Made by a program: the position numbers and the translations under genes. A DNA stretch of 64,000 nucleotides, taken from positions 62,001 through 126,000 of the forward strand of contig JAITDP010000005.1 of NCBI GenBank assembly GCA_031282505.1, given 5' to 3'. Below, piece by piece: positions 46,167 to 56,907 of this stretch. Origin of the DNA: Mycoplasmataceae bacterium. Its GTDB lineage: Bacteria > Bacillota_I > Bacilli_A > Mycoplasmatales > Mycoplasmoidaceae. Each line of letters opens with the position of its first letter. The first letter of the stretch is position 1. A model generated the notes under the pieces. It saw only the letters and a list, made by a program, of their open reading frames with translations, did not search any database and had not been told where the DNA came from.

Positions 46167-46735
46167 AGCTTAACAATAAAACGATCATTAATGGCATCGA
46201 TAACTTTACGAAGTTCGATGTCATTTTTGATTTTATTACGCTTTTCACCTTCTACTTTAAATTCACGAATTGAATTATTAGTTGCTTTGTAATAGTCATC
46301 TAGAAATTTATCAACTTCTTCTTCTGTTACAACAATGTTTCAATCTTTTACTAAATATCCTCAAATTGCCATTGCAAACTCAGATTCTTTTACAAAATTA
46401 ATTACTTGGTCTTTGTTAGCTTCTTTATTTTTTTCTAAGATTTTTTCAACTAATTTATTAATTTCTTCTTCATCATAAATTGGTTCAAAAAAGTTTCTTA
46501 AATATTTAGCAACACAAGAAACACTTGTACTTTGGAAAACAGAGAATTGTCAACGCGTATACATGTTGCTAACAATAGCTTTTTCATTTTTGTTATTGCT
46601 TTCTAAATTCTTTGCAGTTGTTTTAAAAAGGTGAACACCTAAATCTATAGATGTTTGATCTATATCGATTTTTTCTGCAACTAACTCTTTTGAATAATCA
46701 ATTTCATTAATTAGTTTAACTTTTGTAGAAGGCAT
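46139..46735 (-). CDS. trigger-factor C-terminal-domain-like protein
   Basis: 198 residues with UGA as Trp. Residues about 105-185 read like the trigger factor chaperone arms: AMAIWGYLVKDWNIVVTEEEVDKFLDDYY ... NKIKNDIELRKVIDAIND. This parallels the family pattern of (I/V)VT-EEEVD, a helix, then ...L..DI...K..D.I. No ribosome-binding GFRxGKxP loop and no FKBP domain are present, so it lacks two thirds of trigger factor (about 430 residues). It ends the rpsL-rpsG run, 6 bp behind rpsG, the position usually held by fusA. It could be a free-standing SurA-like chaperone or a relic. Confidence 0.55.
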
Positions 46736-46741
46736 AATGTA

Positions 46742-47209
46742 TTAGAAACGCAAATTAGCGTATGCTTTGTTTGCTTCAGCCATCTTATGAGTATCTTCTT
46801 TCTTTTTAATTGAACCACCAGTGTTGTTGAAAGCATCAATAATTTCATTAGCTAGACGATTTGTTTGATTTTTTTCATTTCTGCTTCTAGAATATAAAAC
46901 TAATCATCTTAGAGCTAAAGTTGTTCTTCTTTCAGGAGGAACTTCTGTTGGAACTTGATAGTTAGAACCAGCAACACGTCTAACTTTCAATTCCATACTA
47001 GGTCCAATGTTCTCAATTGCTTTGTCGAATACAGTTATAGCATCTTTCTTAGTGTTTTTCGCAACTATATCTAATGCATTATAAACGATAGATTGTGCTA
47101 AACTCTTTTTACCATCATACATTAACATGTTGATAAGTTTTGCAACAATTTGTGAAGTGTAAATAGGATCGCTTAATATTTGACGTTTTTCTGCTCTATT
47201 CTTTCTCAT
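46742..47209 (-). CDS. rpsG: 30S ribosomal protein S7
   Basis: 155 residues with UGA as Trp. [40 protein letters not shown], GGSNYQVPxEV-type segment ([22 protein letters not shown]) and [21 protein letters not shown] are diagnostic. S7 nucleates the 30S head. It overlaps the rpsL stop by one base. fusA and tuf do not follow. Confidence 0.97.
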
Positions 47210-47628
47210 TATGCCGCTGGTTTACCTTTCTTAGCACCATATTTAGATCGTTGTTGAGTACGTTTTCCAACACCTTGTGTATCTAATTTTCCACGAACAA
47301 TGTGATAACGAACACCTGGTAAATCTTTTACACGGCCACCTCTAACTAAAACGATTGAGTGTTCTTGTAAGTTGTGTCCTTCACCTGGAATGTATGCAAG
47401 AACTTCTTGTTTGTTGCTCAATCTAACCTTAGCATATTTACGTTGAGCTGAGTTTGGTTTCTTAGGAGTCATAATACCAACACGAGTACAAACACCAGTT
47501 TTGAATGGGTTAGCATCACCTTTAATACGGTTTTTAATTTTGTTGAAATTAGATTGTAAGGCCTTAGATTTAGACTTAGCGTTTTTTTTCTTTCTTCCGT
47601 ACTTAATTAATTGTGATATAGTAGGCAT
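47209..47628 (-). CDS. rpsL: 30S ribosomal protein S12
   Basis: 139 residues. [20 protein letters not shown] and [35 protein letters not shown] are invariant S12 segments. The streptomycin-site lysines (TPKKPNSA and GRVKDLPG) are the drug-sensitive forms. It controls decoding accuracy. It lies 8 bp downstream of the CinA-like gene on the same strand. Confidence 0.97.
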   Translation of the reverse strand: MPTISQLIKYGRKKKNAKSKSKALQSNFNKIKNRIKGDANPFKTGVCTRVGIMTPKKPNSAQRKYAKVRLSNKQEVLAYIPGEGHNLQEHSIVLVRGGRVKDLPGVRYHIVRGKLDTQGVGKRTQQRSKYGAKKGKPAA

Positions 47629-47636
47629 TTTATATA

Positions 47637-48062
47637 TTATATAAAAGTATTTAATAAATTAGAAAAAAAGGCAATTGTTTGAACGGCACAATATGTAGGA
47701 AAGTCAGAGATATTTTTTAAATCTATTTCATCTGTATATTGTTTATTAAATATAGTTATAGAAATATAAAGTTTGTCAATAGATATATAAGAAACAACAC
47801 ATATATCTGTTGAGAAGTTAGCTATACATTTTTTAGATGAGTCAAAAACAAGTACATGTGGATCACTTGTATTGCTAATCCCTATTTTTTTAAGCATTTC
47901 AAGATTATTAACCACATATGATCCTATCATTGATTTATTAACAGTTCTTGTTAATATATTACTTATCAAACCATTTGTGCCAATTTCACATACAAAAAGT
48001 GTTAATTTTAGCCTTTTAATATGTTCAGCTATTTGTAATGCGTATGTACTATTTTTTTGCAT
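47637..48062 (-). CDS. CinA C-terminal domain-like protein (degenerate PncC family)
   Basis: 141 residues. [44 protein letters not shown] follows the CinA/PncC pattern of T...ES.TGG.I...LT...G.S....G..V.YS...K...LG. However, the Cys and first Gly of ESCTGG are replaced (EIGTNG). The middle that normally holds TGIAGP is also unrecognisable, so nicotinamide-nucleotide amidase activity is doubtful. The neighbouring pgsA supports the call, since cinA and pgsA are adjacent in several Firmicutes and Mollicutes. It overlaps the pgsA end by 14 bases. Confidence 0.6.
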   Translation of the reverse strand: MQKNSTYALQIAEHIKRLKLTLFVCEIGTNGLISNILTRTVNKSMIGSYVVNNLEMLKKIGISNTSDPHVLVFDSSKKCIANFSTDICVVSYISIDKLYISITIFNKQYTDEIDLKNISDFPTYCAVQTIAFFSNLLNTFI

Positions 48063-48738
48063 TTAATAATTTTTTGATTTTGCATACGTAAATAATTCCA
48101 CTTACAATACTTAATACGCAAGCAATTCATAATATTCCATTTTGTAAAACATAAAATGCTTTTGTTTTTTCTCATAAGCTTCCACCGCCGTCAGAATTAA
48201 ATGCGAAAAAAATTGTAATAATCCCTATGAATTGAAAAATAGTTTTTAGTTTTCCAAAAATATTTGCTGGCACAACAATTTTTTCTTTACTTAATGCACT
48301 CATACGGTACCCATCAACAACCATATCTCTTACAATTAGTATGATTGGAATAATAACAAAAATTTGTCCTAATTTATTAAAACCAATACAAAGCAAAATT
48401 AAAGTGGTGTTCACAAGAACTTTATCTGCAAGTGGATCCCATATTTTTCCCCAGTCACTTATCCAGTTATATTTTCGAGCTAAATAACCATCTAAAAAAT
48501 CTGTAAGTGAAGCAAGAACAAAAAGACCTCCAGCTAATAATCATCTAAGACTGAAATAATAATGATCATCTCATAAATCATAGTTATATACTCAAGGTTT
48601 AGATTTACTAATAATAAATCATGCATTTGGCATGCATAATAGAGCAATAACTGCAACACTCATTAAAATTCTAATAATAGTTAAAATATTAGGTATGTTT
48701 TTAGCACAAAAAATATTCTTTTTATTTACTTTTTTCAT
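48049..48738 (-). CDS. pgsA: CDP-diacylglycerol-glycerol-3-phosphate 3-phosphatidyltransferase
   Basis: 229 residues with many UGA Trp codons, about five membrane segments. The CDP-alcohol phosphotransferase motif (D-G-x2-A-R-x8-G-x3-D-x3-D type) reads DFLDGYLARKYNWISDWGKIWDPLADKV. It makes phosphatidylglycerophosphate from CDP-DAG (see cdsA, 63192) and glycerol-3-phosphate (see gpsA). The stop is TAG. Confidence 0.94.
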
Positions 48739-48742
48739 CTTA

Positions 48743-49249
48743 TTAATATTTGTTATCTTGACGGGTGTGATTAATTAAATTTTTTTTATCATAAGCGTTT
48801 TTAATATCTTCAATTGTATAACCTAAACCATATCCAAATTCTAAATATTTTTTGTAAAATTTTTTAATAATTTTTACATTATTTTTGTTTTCTTTAAGTT
48901 TAGTGATTAATTTAAATAATTTATTGATTTTTTTAGTGATTTCTTTTTTTGCAAGTAACCTAATATTGTCAGGAATTTCAAAAGTTGGAGCAATTTGATA
49001 TTGAACACAAAAACCACTAATGAAATGAATTGTATCTACATATTCTTCAAGGATTACACAACTTTCACTGCCTGATTTAACAGATCAATATTTAAATGAT
49101 CGTATTTCATTACTTAATTCACCTAATTCAACAAGAATAGCTAATTTACGTTCATTAAAAGTGTCAGAATAATTTGTGTTTGAGTTTAATAGAATTTCTC
49201 TGTCTAATTCATCTTGTTTAATAATAATTTCATTAAGATTAATAATCAT
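48743..49249 (-). CDS. dimeric dUTPase (all-alpha NTP-PPase family)
   Basis: 168 residues with one UGA Trp. LAILVELGELSNEIRSFKYWSVKSGS ... VILEEYVDTIHFISG has the E-x-x-E-x12-29-E-x-x-D metal-binding pattern of dimeric dUTPases. It is also rich in helix. It would keep dUTP low, complementing ung. A minus-strand TATAAT ends 6 nt before the ATG, giving a leaderless message. Confidence 0.85.
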
Positions 49250-49261
49250 AATATGATTATA

Positions 49262-49789
49262 TTATTTCTTTAGTTCTTTTTCTCCATAACGTTTTTTATA
49301 GATTTCAAACTCCATAGCATATAAAGAGTAGCGATTAAGTCCGATTGAAACAATGCTTAAAATAGCGCTGATTCCAAAAACTAAGCCATAAGATGGTAAT
49401 TCAGTTAATGCATGTAGTTGTTGGAAAATCACTCCAACGAAAATAATAAAAGATATCATTGTTATAAAAATAAAAATAAAATAAAAAATATTACTGATAA
49501 AATAAATTTTAATGTATTTTTTTGATACACTATTTTTGATAATAGGAAGGTCTTTGTTGTTGAAATAAAAACCTAAACCTCAACAAATGATAGAAATAGG
49601 CATTACAATTCCGATTGGTGTATAAATTTCTGCAGGATTAATATCGCTTGAGTCACTTAGAGCTATATTGTGATGTATGATTCAACTTAACGCAATAGCA
49701 AAGACAACCAAGAAATTTGAAAACATGAACAAGTATTTAGTCCATCTAAAATGTAAATTATTTTCTACTTCAATTTTAGAAACATCCAT
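49262..49789 (-). CDS. four-TM membrane protein, unknown function
   Basis: 175 residues with three UGA Trp codons. Not recognised. Charged N-terminus (MDVSKIEVENNLHFRW), hydrophobic segments at about 20-40, 57-75, 95-120 and 130-150, and a basic C-terminus (YKKRYGEKELKK). The start overlaps the tyrS stop by one base (TAATG), so it is translated from the tyrS message. Confidence 0.75.
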
Positions 49790-51051
49790 TATTTAAACAA
49801 AACTAAAAGGTAATCCTTTTTTCCTTTCTTAACGTATGAAAATTTATTATCAATCATTTGTGATTTATCAAGAGTAAATTCAAAATCGTTGATAACAGTA
49901 CTATTAACACTTATTGCATTTTGTTTTATTAGTTTTCTTGCATCTGATTTTGATTTTGATATTTGAGCATTAACGAGTAAATCACAAATATTGATTTTTG
50001 AATCTTCTACTGTGTATTTATTCACACCTTGCAAAGCAGAAAATAATTCACTAGTTGTTAATGAATTTAATTTATCATTGAATAGTGCGTTAGAAATTTT
50101 TTGACATTTTTCAAATTCGTCATTACCATGAATATCAGTAACAACAGCTTGTGCTAAACATTTTTGTGCGATTCGTTTAAATGGTTCTTTGTTGTGAAGT
50201 GCAATAATTTTTTTAATTTCATCTTTAGATAAAAAAGTAAATTTTTTAATTAATTCTTCAACTTGTTCATCTGGTTGATTTATAAAAAATTGATACATTT
50301 CATATGGAGATGTTAAATTCTTATCTAGAAAGATAGCACCTTTTTCACTTTTTCCAAATTTAGTTCCATCAGGTTTTAATAATAAAGGAACACTAAAACA
50401 ACATGATTGATTTTTAAATCCAACAGTTTTTCTAATCATTTCTAATCCAGTAGTTATGTTTCCTCATTGATCGGCACCACCAAATTGACATACAACATCA
50501 TGGTTTTTGTACAAATATAGTGAATCATATCCTTGAAGCAATGTATAACTAAATTCAGCATAAGATATGCCGGTTTCTAAACGACGAGCGATAATTTCTT
50601 TTTCTAATAAGTAATTAACATTAATTAATTTTCCGATATCACGTAAGTAATCAGCAACTGTCATGTTTTTATAAAAGCTTGCGTTATTAAAAACATCAGT
50701 CGCATGAGAATAAGTAATTAATTGTTGTCGTATACTTGCAACATTACTTTCAATTTCTTCTTTAGTTTTTAATTGACGTTCAAGTGTAGCTGAAACTGAT
50801 AATTTAGGATCTCGTGGATCTCCAATTAAACCGGTCATTCCGCCAACAATACCATACACTTTATGACCAGCATCTGTTAGTCGACGAACTAGAGTTAGTG
50901 TAACATAATTTCCTAAATGAAGTGATTTAAATGAAGGATCAAAACCAACATATGCAGATAATTTTTTATCAAAAAAATTTTTGATTTTTTCACTACTACT
51001 AATGTCAGCAATTAAACCTCTCCACTTTAAATCGTCATAAATGCTCGACAT
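49789..51051 (-). CDS. tyrS: tyrosyl-tRNA synthetase
   Basis: 420 residues with UGA as Trp. Class I motifs: YVGFDPSFKSLHLGNYVTL (HIGH as HLGN), GGMTGLIGDPRDPK, the tyrosine pocket YAEFSYTLLQGYDSLYLY and QFGGADQWGNI, and KFGKSEKGAIFLD (KMSKS-type). A C-terminal S4-like RNA-binding domain closes the protein (ICDLLVNAQISKSKSDARKLIKQNAISVN). A minus-strand TATAAT ends 6 nt before the ATG. Confidence 0.97.
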
Positions 51052-51076
51052 ACAATAATTATAATAATACATACAT
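51052..51076. promoter_or_regulatory. bidirectional ATTATAAT promoter, tyrS / Nudix-manC
   Basis: 25 bp between ATGs. The self-complementary box at 51058-51065 puts TATAAT 6 nt before tyrS and 11 nt before the Nudix gene. Confidence 0.68.
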
Positions 51077-51547
51077 ATGTCAGCTGTCCATAAACCATAT
51101 TCGCAATATATGTCATCTTGCCAATTATTTCTTATGAAAAAAGAGGGCAAAAAAACCATGGTTTTATTACAAAAAAGAAAGGGTGGTTGGGGTGATGGCC
51201 TGTGAGAAGCTGGTGCGTCTGGACACATCGATCATGGCGAATCTCCTGTTGATGCAATAATTCACGAAGCAAAAGAAGAGTTATGCATAAAAATTAGCAA
51301 AAAAGACGTTGTATTTTTCTCTGTTATTAACAAACATGCAAGTAAAAAAGATATTTTTTATAATTTCTCTTTTTATTGTGAAAAATGAACTGGTGTTCCT
51401 AAAATTGGTGAAGAAGATAAAATTTCTGATATAAAGTGATTTGATATTAAAAAATTACCAAAAAATATTATTTGTGATAGAAAAATTGCTCTTGGAAATT
51501 TTTTGAATAAAAAGTATTACGATGAATATTACATAAAAAACAACTAA
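51077..51547 (+). CDS. Nudix hydrolase
   Basis: 156 residues with several UGA Trp codons. The Nudix box begins GHIDHGESPVDAIIHEAKEE and ends with Leu (about 49-69); it fits G-x5-E-x7-(R)E-x2-EE-(L) except that the Arg before the first catalytic Glu is His. The context WGDGLWEAGASGHI resembles the YfcD/IPP-isomerase-like branch rather than MutT. The substrate is unknown. It is coupled (TAATG) to the mannose-1-phosphate guanylyltransferase gene behind it, which suggests a nucleotide-sugar or related substrate. Confidence 0.85.
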
Positions 51548-52692
51548 TGTTTATTTGCATAATTGCGGGAGGTTCGGGGACAAGATTATGACCTCTTTCA
51601 ACACCAAAAAAGCCAAAACAAATTCTTCCTATTGTTGGAAATAAAACATTAATAAAATATACCTATGATTTGGTTGCTAAAGTTACAGATTCATCTAATA
51701 TTTTTATAGTTTCTGAAAAAACTCACTATAAAACTATCATCAAACAACTTAGTGGATTTAAAAAAGAAAATATGATAGTTGAGCCATATCGTAAGGGTAT
51801 TTTTAATTGTATAGCATTAGCATATGGCAAAATTAAAACGTTAGCAAATCAACCAATTGTTTTTGTTCATGTCGATCACATTGTCGATAATGAGAAAAAA
51901 TTTATTTCTTCTATTAAAAAAGCTTACAGTTTGTCTAAAACTCAAGATTCAATAGTGATTGGTGGAAAAAAACCCAATTCTCCACAGTCTAAGTATGGTT
52001 ATGTTGAATGCAAAATAAGTCATGGATTATGTAAGGTTTTAAAATTTATTGAAAAACCACCATATGAAAAAGCTAAAATATTAATTAAAAAACAAAATAT
52101 TTTTTGGAATGAGGGTTTTTTTATATCATCATTCGAAAATTTTATTTCTGAAGTTAAAACAAATAATAAGTCACTTTTCCCTGACATAATGAAATTAATG
52201 CAATTAGTTAGAAATAAAAAATCATTTGTTAAGATGTACAAAAATTTAAAAAAAGATACTATAGAGTGTGTACTATTAAATAAAAGCACCAATCTTTTAC
52301 TTTCTCCTATTTCTTTTGTTTGAACAGATGTTGGAACTTTTGATTCAATATATAGTCTGGAACACAAAGATAAAAATAAAAATGTTATCCACGGACGTTT
52401 TACTATAAAAAATGTAAAAAAATCATTATTGATTAATCAAACAAAAATTAATTTTATTATTAACTCACTTGATGACATAGCTGTAATTGCCACTGTTAAT
52501 GGAATAGTTATTGCTGATTTAAAAATCAAAAAAAATTTGCTAGATAAATATGTTTCTGAGCCAATGTTAAAAAAGGTTCAAACATTTTTGTATAACAAAT
52601 CATTATTAAAAAATACTTCAAGTTATAAAATAAAAATAATTGGGCTTGATAAGAAGATATGTATCGCTAAAAATAAAATAGAAATTAATTAA
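51547..52692 (+). CDS. manC: mannose-1-phosphate guanylyltransferase (GDP-mannose synthesis)
   Basis: 381 residues with UGA as Trp. N-terminal nucleotidyltransferase motif IIAGGSGTRLWPLSTPKKPKQ, the sugar-binding FIEKPPYEKAKILIKKQNIFWNEGFFISS (F(V/I)EKP ... WN(A/E)G) and WTDVGTFDSI are typical of ManC. It lacks the phosphomannose isomerase half found in bifunctional enzymes. It would make GDP-mannose from mannose-1-phosphate and GTP in the cytoplasm. It ends 4 bp inside the convergent Stealth gene. GDP-mannose metabolism is uncommon in Mollicutes and points to a mannose-containing surface glycan or glycolipid. Confidence 0.87.
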
Positions 52693-53576
52693 ATTTCAAA
52701 AGAACTTTTTTTAGGGAACATTTTGTTTAAAAATTTTTTACAAGTGTTTTGATTTTTTTTATTAATTTTACAATTATCATTTATACAAAAAAGATTAGGT
52801 TTAATAAATTTAAGAAGTCATACGAATTTTGCTGTTAAATAAGTTTCTTTATATCATCGTGTTTTTCTTAATATTACTTCGCCCTTTTTGTGAAAATATA
52901 AGTTAACAAGGTGGCGAGAAATATCATATACATTTCTATACATGTTGCAACGTGTTGCATTGAATGAATTTTTGTATTCACTATGTTCAACCATATATTT
53001 TCAATGAGAAACACGATTAGGGACTATGTTGTGAGTGTGGGAAAAAAGAGCTCACGGTGAAAATAAATTCATTCCAGCAACTGATGAAGCTAAAATTTCA
53101 ACGTTATATTTATTAGAACCGGAAAAATGTGTTCAATGTACTGAATAGATAGGCTTGCCGGTTTTTGTAAAAAAATAACTTTTATCAAGTTTTTTGCCCA
53201 CAAAGTAATCATCAGAAGCTAATAAAAAATATTCAGAAATTCCAGGTATTTTATAAAAACTTGCTTCTAAAGATGCAGTGTTGAAACATGGTTTGTTTTT
53301 ATCTGGTAAAATTATTGATTGATCAATTATGTGTATCTTTTTATTTTTAAGATTTAATTGAGAAGGGCATTGCTTATCAGTAACTATATATATGTTATTT
53401 ACCCAAGGAATATATTTTTCAACACTACGTAAGCTATAAATAATTTCATTATTTTCTCTGAATGTTATTGCTTTGTTTTCGAAATTATATTGGCTGTTTT
53501 TAAGATACTTTTTGTTTCTTTTAATGTAAGAAGGATCGTCTTTATTTACTCAACAATATACGAGATCGATTTTCAT
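52689..53576 (-). CDS. Stealth-family sugar-phosphate phosphotransferase
   Basis: 295 residues with UGA as Trp. CR1 is at the extreme N-terminus (IDLVYCWVNKDDP). CR2 follows at about 42-128: ENNEIIYSLRSVEKYIPWVNNIYIVTDKQCPSQLN, then HIIDQSI and FNTASLEASFYKIPGISEYFLLASDDYFVG. CR3-like NSFNATRCNMYRNVY appears later. Stealth proteins transfer hexose-1-phosphate from nucleotide sugars to glycans; bacterial capsule enzymes, GlcNAc-1-phosphotransferase and Leishmania mannose-1-phosphate transferases belong here. No signal peptide is visible. Placement against manC suggests GDP-mannose as donor; that is inference. A minus-strand TATAAT lies 7 nt before the ATG. Confidence 0.85.
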
Positions 53577-53624
53577 ATACATTATTATAATTTATATAAT
53601 TTAATAGGTGATTTATTTAATTTA
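53577..53624. promoter_or_regulatory. divergent promoter, Stealth / membrane protein-GT4
   Basis: 48 bp. ATTATAAT at 53584-53591 gives the minus-strand TATAAT 7 nt before the Stealth gene. A separate plus-strand TATAAT (53595-53600) is 24 nt before the ATG at 53625, leaving room for the SD-like TAGGTGA. Confidence 0.55.
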
Positions 53625-54335
53625 ATGGTTGTTTTTTGAGATCTAAGAGCAGCAGAGATGATTCTGCCAATGTTGGCGTTTATCTGCATTGTTTATGTTT
53701 TATTTTTTTTATTATTAAAAAAAGGCAAATTAAATAATGTGATGATTCCTGTTCAATTTTGTGTTTCTTTTTTAATAATCGGCGAGTTGATTGAAATAGT
53801 AACTAATTCACATAATCCAGCTGAACTCCCTTTATATTTTTCAACTCTTGTTTTTTTAGTTAACGGTATTGTGTGTTTTTCAAAAAAAAATTCATCTTTA
53901 TATAGTGTTTCGTATTTTTTATCATTAATTTTAGGATTTTATATTACACTAGTTTTGTTAATTACACCATATACAATAATTTTTACAATGCATGAAAATT
54001 TTAGTGATTATCGTCATTGTTTTGTTTATTTATCTCACTTAATTGATGTATTTGTTTTTCTTTGATTGGCAACAATTAAGAAAATTAAATTCACTAAATA
54101 TGATCTTGTCTGTTCTGTTGTGATCGCTTTTTTATATTCAACACTAATAGTTATTTTAAGTATTGTGTTGCTAGGTGCTAATGGTGATGGATATGATTTT
54201 GCCACACATATAAATGTATGATGATGATATGTATTTTATCCAGCAGTAATTTGTGCATTGTCTTATGTCGGTGGATATATAGTGCAAAAAATACCAAGCT
54301 ACTATATCCCTTTTAACAAAAAATGAAAATTTTAA
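53625..54335 (+). CDS. polytopic membrane protein, possibly YwaF/TMEM164-like
   Basis: 236 residues with UGA as Trp, about seven hydrophobic segments spread over the whole length. The pairing of an Asn/His-rich turn before ELPLYFSTLVFLVNGIVCF with a later YRHCFVYLSHLIDVFVFLW segment resembles the YwaF (TIGR02206) pattern of a Pro-Leu-x-(H/Y) helix and downstream His residues, but the match is by eye and weak. It is coupled to the GT4 gene by a 13-base overlap, so it probably works with that enzyme, for example as a lipid or glycan membrane partner. Confidence 0.65.
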
Positions 54336-55333
54336 TAATTTCTAACTGAGGCATACATGATATGATGGGAGGCACTGGAAAATACCATACACTTTTAATA
54401 AATCTTTTGTATAAAAAATATGAAATTGATGAATATGGTGTTTCATATAGTGCTGATGTTAAAAGTGATAAATCAAACGTCATAATTCGTTCTCCTTCTG
54501 ATAATTTGTGATATGAAAAGCTAAATAGTTTGATCAAAAACAATAATTATGCTTTTATAATTTCTTCGGTTTTTGGAAAAAATTCAACAAAAATTGATTA
54601 CTTTAATAACAAAGTTATTTATATTCAACATTTGAATACTAAGTTTTTGTTTTTTATGTCGATACTTAAGTTATGTCCACTTTTTGATAAACAAATTAAA
54701 TATGCAGTGGCATACGATATTCATAATAAAAAAAATTTATCTCTTTTGTTTAAAAAACATTGATTTTCAGTGGCACTTCCTTATGAAGGAGATTTAGTTA
54801 CAAAATCTCCTAACCCTTCAAAAGTTATCGTTAGTTGTGGTCGATTGTATGCAAAACAAAAGAATGTAAATTTTTTGTTAAAGATGTCTAAATATGCAAA
54901 TTTTGAAATATGACTCTATGGACCTTCTTCTGTAAAACAAAAAGAGAAGTATAAAAATGTTAAAAGTTTTGGAGCTTACAACCATAGTCAATTAGATGAA
55001 ATATATAGTAAGCCAATAGCATCTATTTTAGTAAGTAAATTTGAAGGATTTGGTTTTTGTCTAGTTGAGTCATTGCAACATTCAACACCAATAATTGTTA
55101 GACACACTTTTAGTGCTGCTAAATATTTAACAAATGAAAATAAAAATGGACTTCTACTAAATAGATTTTTAACCCCTTATTTAGCTGCTAAAAAGATAAA
55201 CAAGTGACTTGAGAAGGTTGATTACCAAACTGTTAGTAATAATTGTTTAAATTTTGCGAAAAATAATTTAAGTTTACAACAATTTGAAAAATCATGAGAA
55301 AACATTATAGATTTTGTATTAAACGACAAGTAA
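54323..55333 (+). CDS. GT4-family glycosyltransferase
   Basis: 336 residues with many UGA Trp codons; GT-B fold of the GT4/GT1 type. The N-terminal half starts MKILIISNWGIHDMMGGTGKYH (Gly-rich acceptor loop). The C-terminal half has KVIVSCGRLYAKQKNVNFLLKM and the donor signature SKFEGFGFCLVESLQHSTPIIVR (E-x-F-G-x7-E). The overlap with the membrane protein and the nearby manC suggest GDP-mannose as a donor, but the sugar cannot be read from sequence. It ends one base before the convergent gatB. Confidence 0.86.
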
Positions 55334-55334
55334 G

Positions 55335-56729
55335 TTATTTAAGTAAGTTGATTAGTATATTTTTAGCAACAATAGGATTTGCTTGTCCTTTTGTTTCTTT
55401 CATTAAAAGACCAAATATAAATTTTTCTACTCTCTCTGGGCGTTCCTTGTATTGAGACACAATATCGGGATTATTTTTAATAATATTACTTAAAATATCA
55501 CGGATAGAATTTTCATCAGTGATTTGAATCAAGTTTAATTTTTTGATAATTGAGTCAATGTTCTCATTGTTTTTATAAATTTCTTCTATAACAAGTTTTG
55601 CTTGTTTACCATTAATTTTATTATCTTGAATTAATTTAATCATTTTAATAATTTCATCTAAAACATTTTTTTTGATATTTTCGGTTGAATCATTATTTGC
55701 ATTAATAAGTTTTTTTAATTCAAAAACTATTCAGTTAATTGCACTTTTTTGATCTTCAACATGTTCGCTAACATATTTGAATGACTTATAAAGTGGATAA
55801 TCCTCTAATAATTGTGTAATAACATCATTATTAACTCCATCATCAATTAATTTTTGTTTAATATTTTTAGGAAGTTCGTTTTGATTAAGTGGAGTTGAAT
55901 TTATTAAATTCAATATATCAATCGCTGGGATATTAGGTTCTGTCATATAACGATAATCATCACTTTTTTTATCCCTCATAAAAATAGTTTCAAGTTTTTC
56001 ATCGTTTCAACGTCTTGTTTGTATATTCATTTTTTGATTGTTTTCAATTAAATTAAATTGTCTTTTATACTCATAATCGATTGCATTGATAACGCTATAA
56101 AATGAATTAATGTTTTTAATCTCTGCTCGAGTACCAAGTTCGTTATTTTTTGAAATAGATATATTCAAATCAACACGCAAACTTCCATCTTCCATTTTGC
56201 CATCACTAATTTGTAAAAATATTAAAAGTTGTTTTAATGATTTTAAAAATAAGATGCATTCTTCTTTAGAATGTATGTCTGGTTTTGTTACTATTTCAAT
56301 TAGTGGAACACCAGCACGATTGTAATCTAATAGTATGTCATCACCATTTTTTGTTTGTTTTGCTGTATCTTCTTCTAAATGAATCCTTTCTATTTTAACA
56401 TTTACACCATCATCTTGTAAAATACCATTAATACCAATTGGATTAAAAAATTGGGTAATTTGATAACCTTTTGGCAAATCAGAATAAAAATAATTTTTAC
56501 GATCAAATTTTAGTGAGCTATTTATCTCCATATTTAATGCTTTTGCTAATTTAATAGCCAAGATGACCGCTTCTTTGTTTACAGATGGCAAAGTACCAGG
56601 CAGAGCTAAATCAATTTCGTTAATATTTTTGTTAGGTTCATTATTAGAACTATTAGCTGAAGAGCTAAACATTTTTGTTTTCGTTAGAAGTTCAACGTGT
56701 ATTTCCAACCCAATTGATAATTTATACAT
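55335..56729 (-). CDS. gatB: Asp/Glu-tRNA(Asn/Gln) amidotransferase subunit B
   Basis: 464 residues with UGA as Trp. [91 protein letters not shown] and RYMTEPNIP are all GatB hallmarks; the C-terminal helical and YqeY-like tail is present. With GatA and GatC (not in the window) it converts Glu-tRNA(Gln) to Gln-tRNA(Gln). As asnS is present, the Asn route is probably direct. Confidence 0.96.
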
Positions 56730-56755
56730 CTATAAAAATTATAATAGTTAGATAT
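56730..56755. promoter_or_regulatory. bidirectional ATTATAAT promoter, gatB / rpmG copy 2
   Basis: 26 bp. The self-complementary box at 56738-56745 puts TATAAT 8 nt before gatB and 10 nt before rpmG. Confidence 0.62.
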
Positions 56756-56902
56756 ATGAAAACAAAAGTTATAATGGTGTGTACTGAATGTAATTCACGA
56801 AATTATCATTATGAAAAAAATAAATACAGCGATAAACGTTTTGAATTTAATAAATATTGTCCAAAATGTAATAAAACTACTTTGCACAAAGAAACTAAGT
56901 AA
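56756..56902 (+). CDS. rpmG: 50S ribosomal protein L33 (copy 2)
   Basis: 48 residues: [17 protein letters not shown] ... [20 protein letters not shown] with two CxxC pairs and the L33 C-terminus. It is closer to the Bacillus L33 pattern than the copy at 45729. Both copies keep the zinc cysteines, so this is not the usual zinc-plus / zinc-minus pair. An ATG six codons in is an alternative start. Confidence 0.92.
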   Translation: MKTKVIMVCTECNSRNYHYEKNKYSDKRFEFNKYCPKCNKTTLHKETK

Positions 56903-56907
56903 TTATT

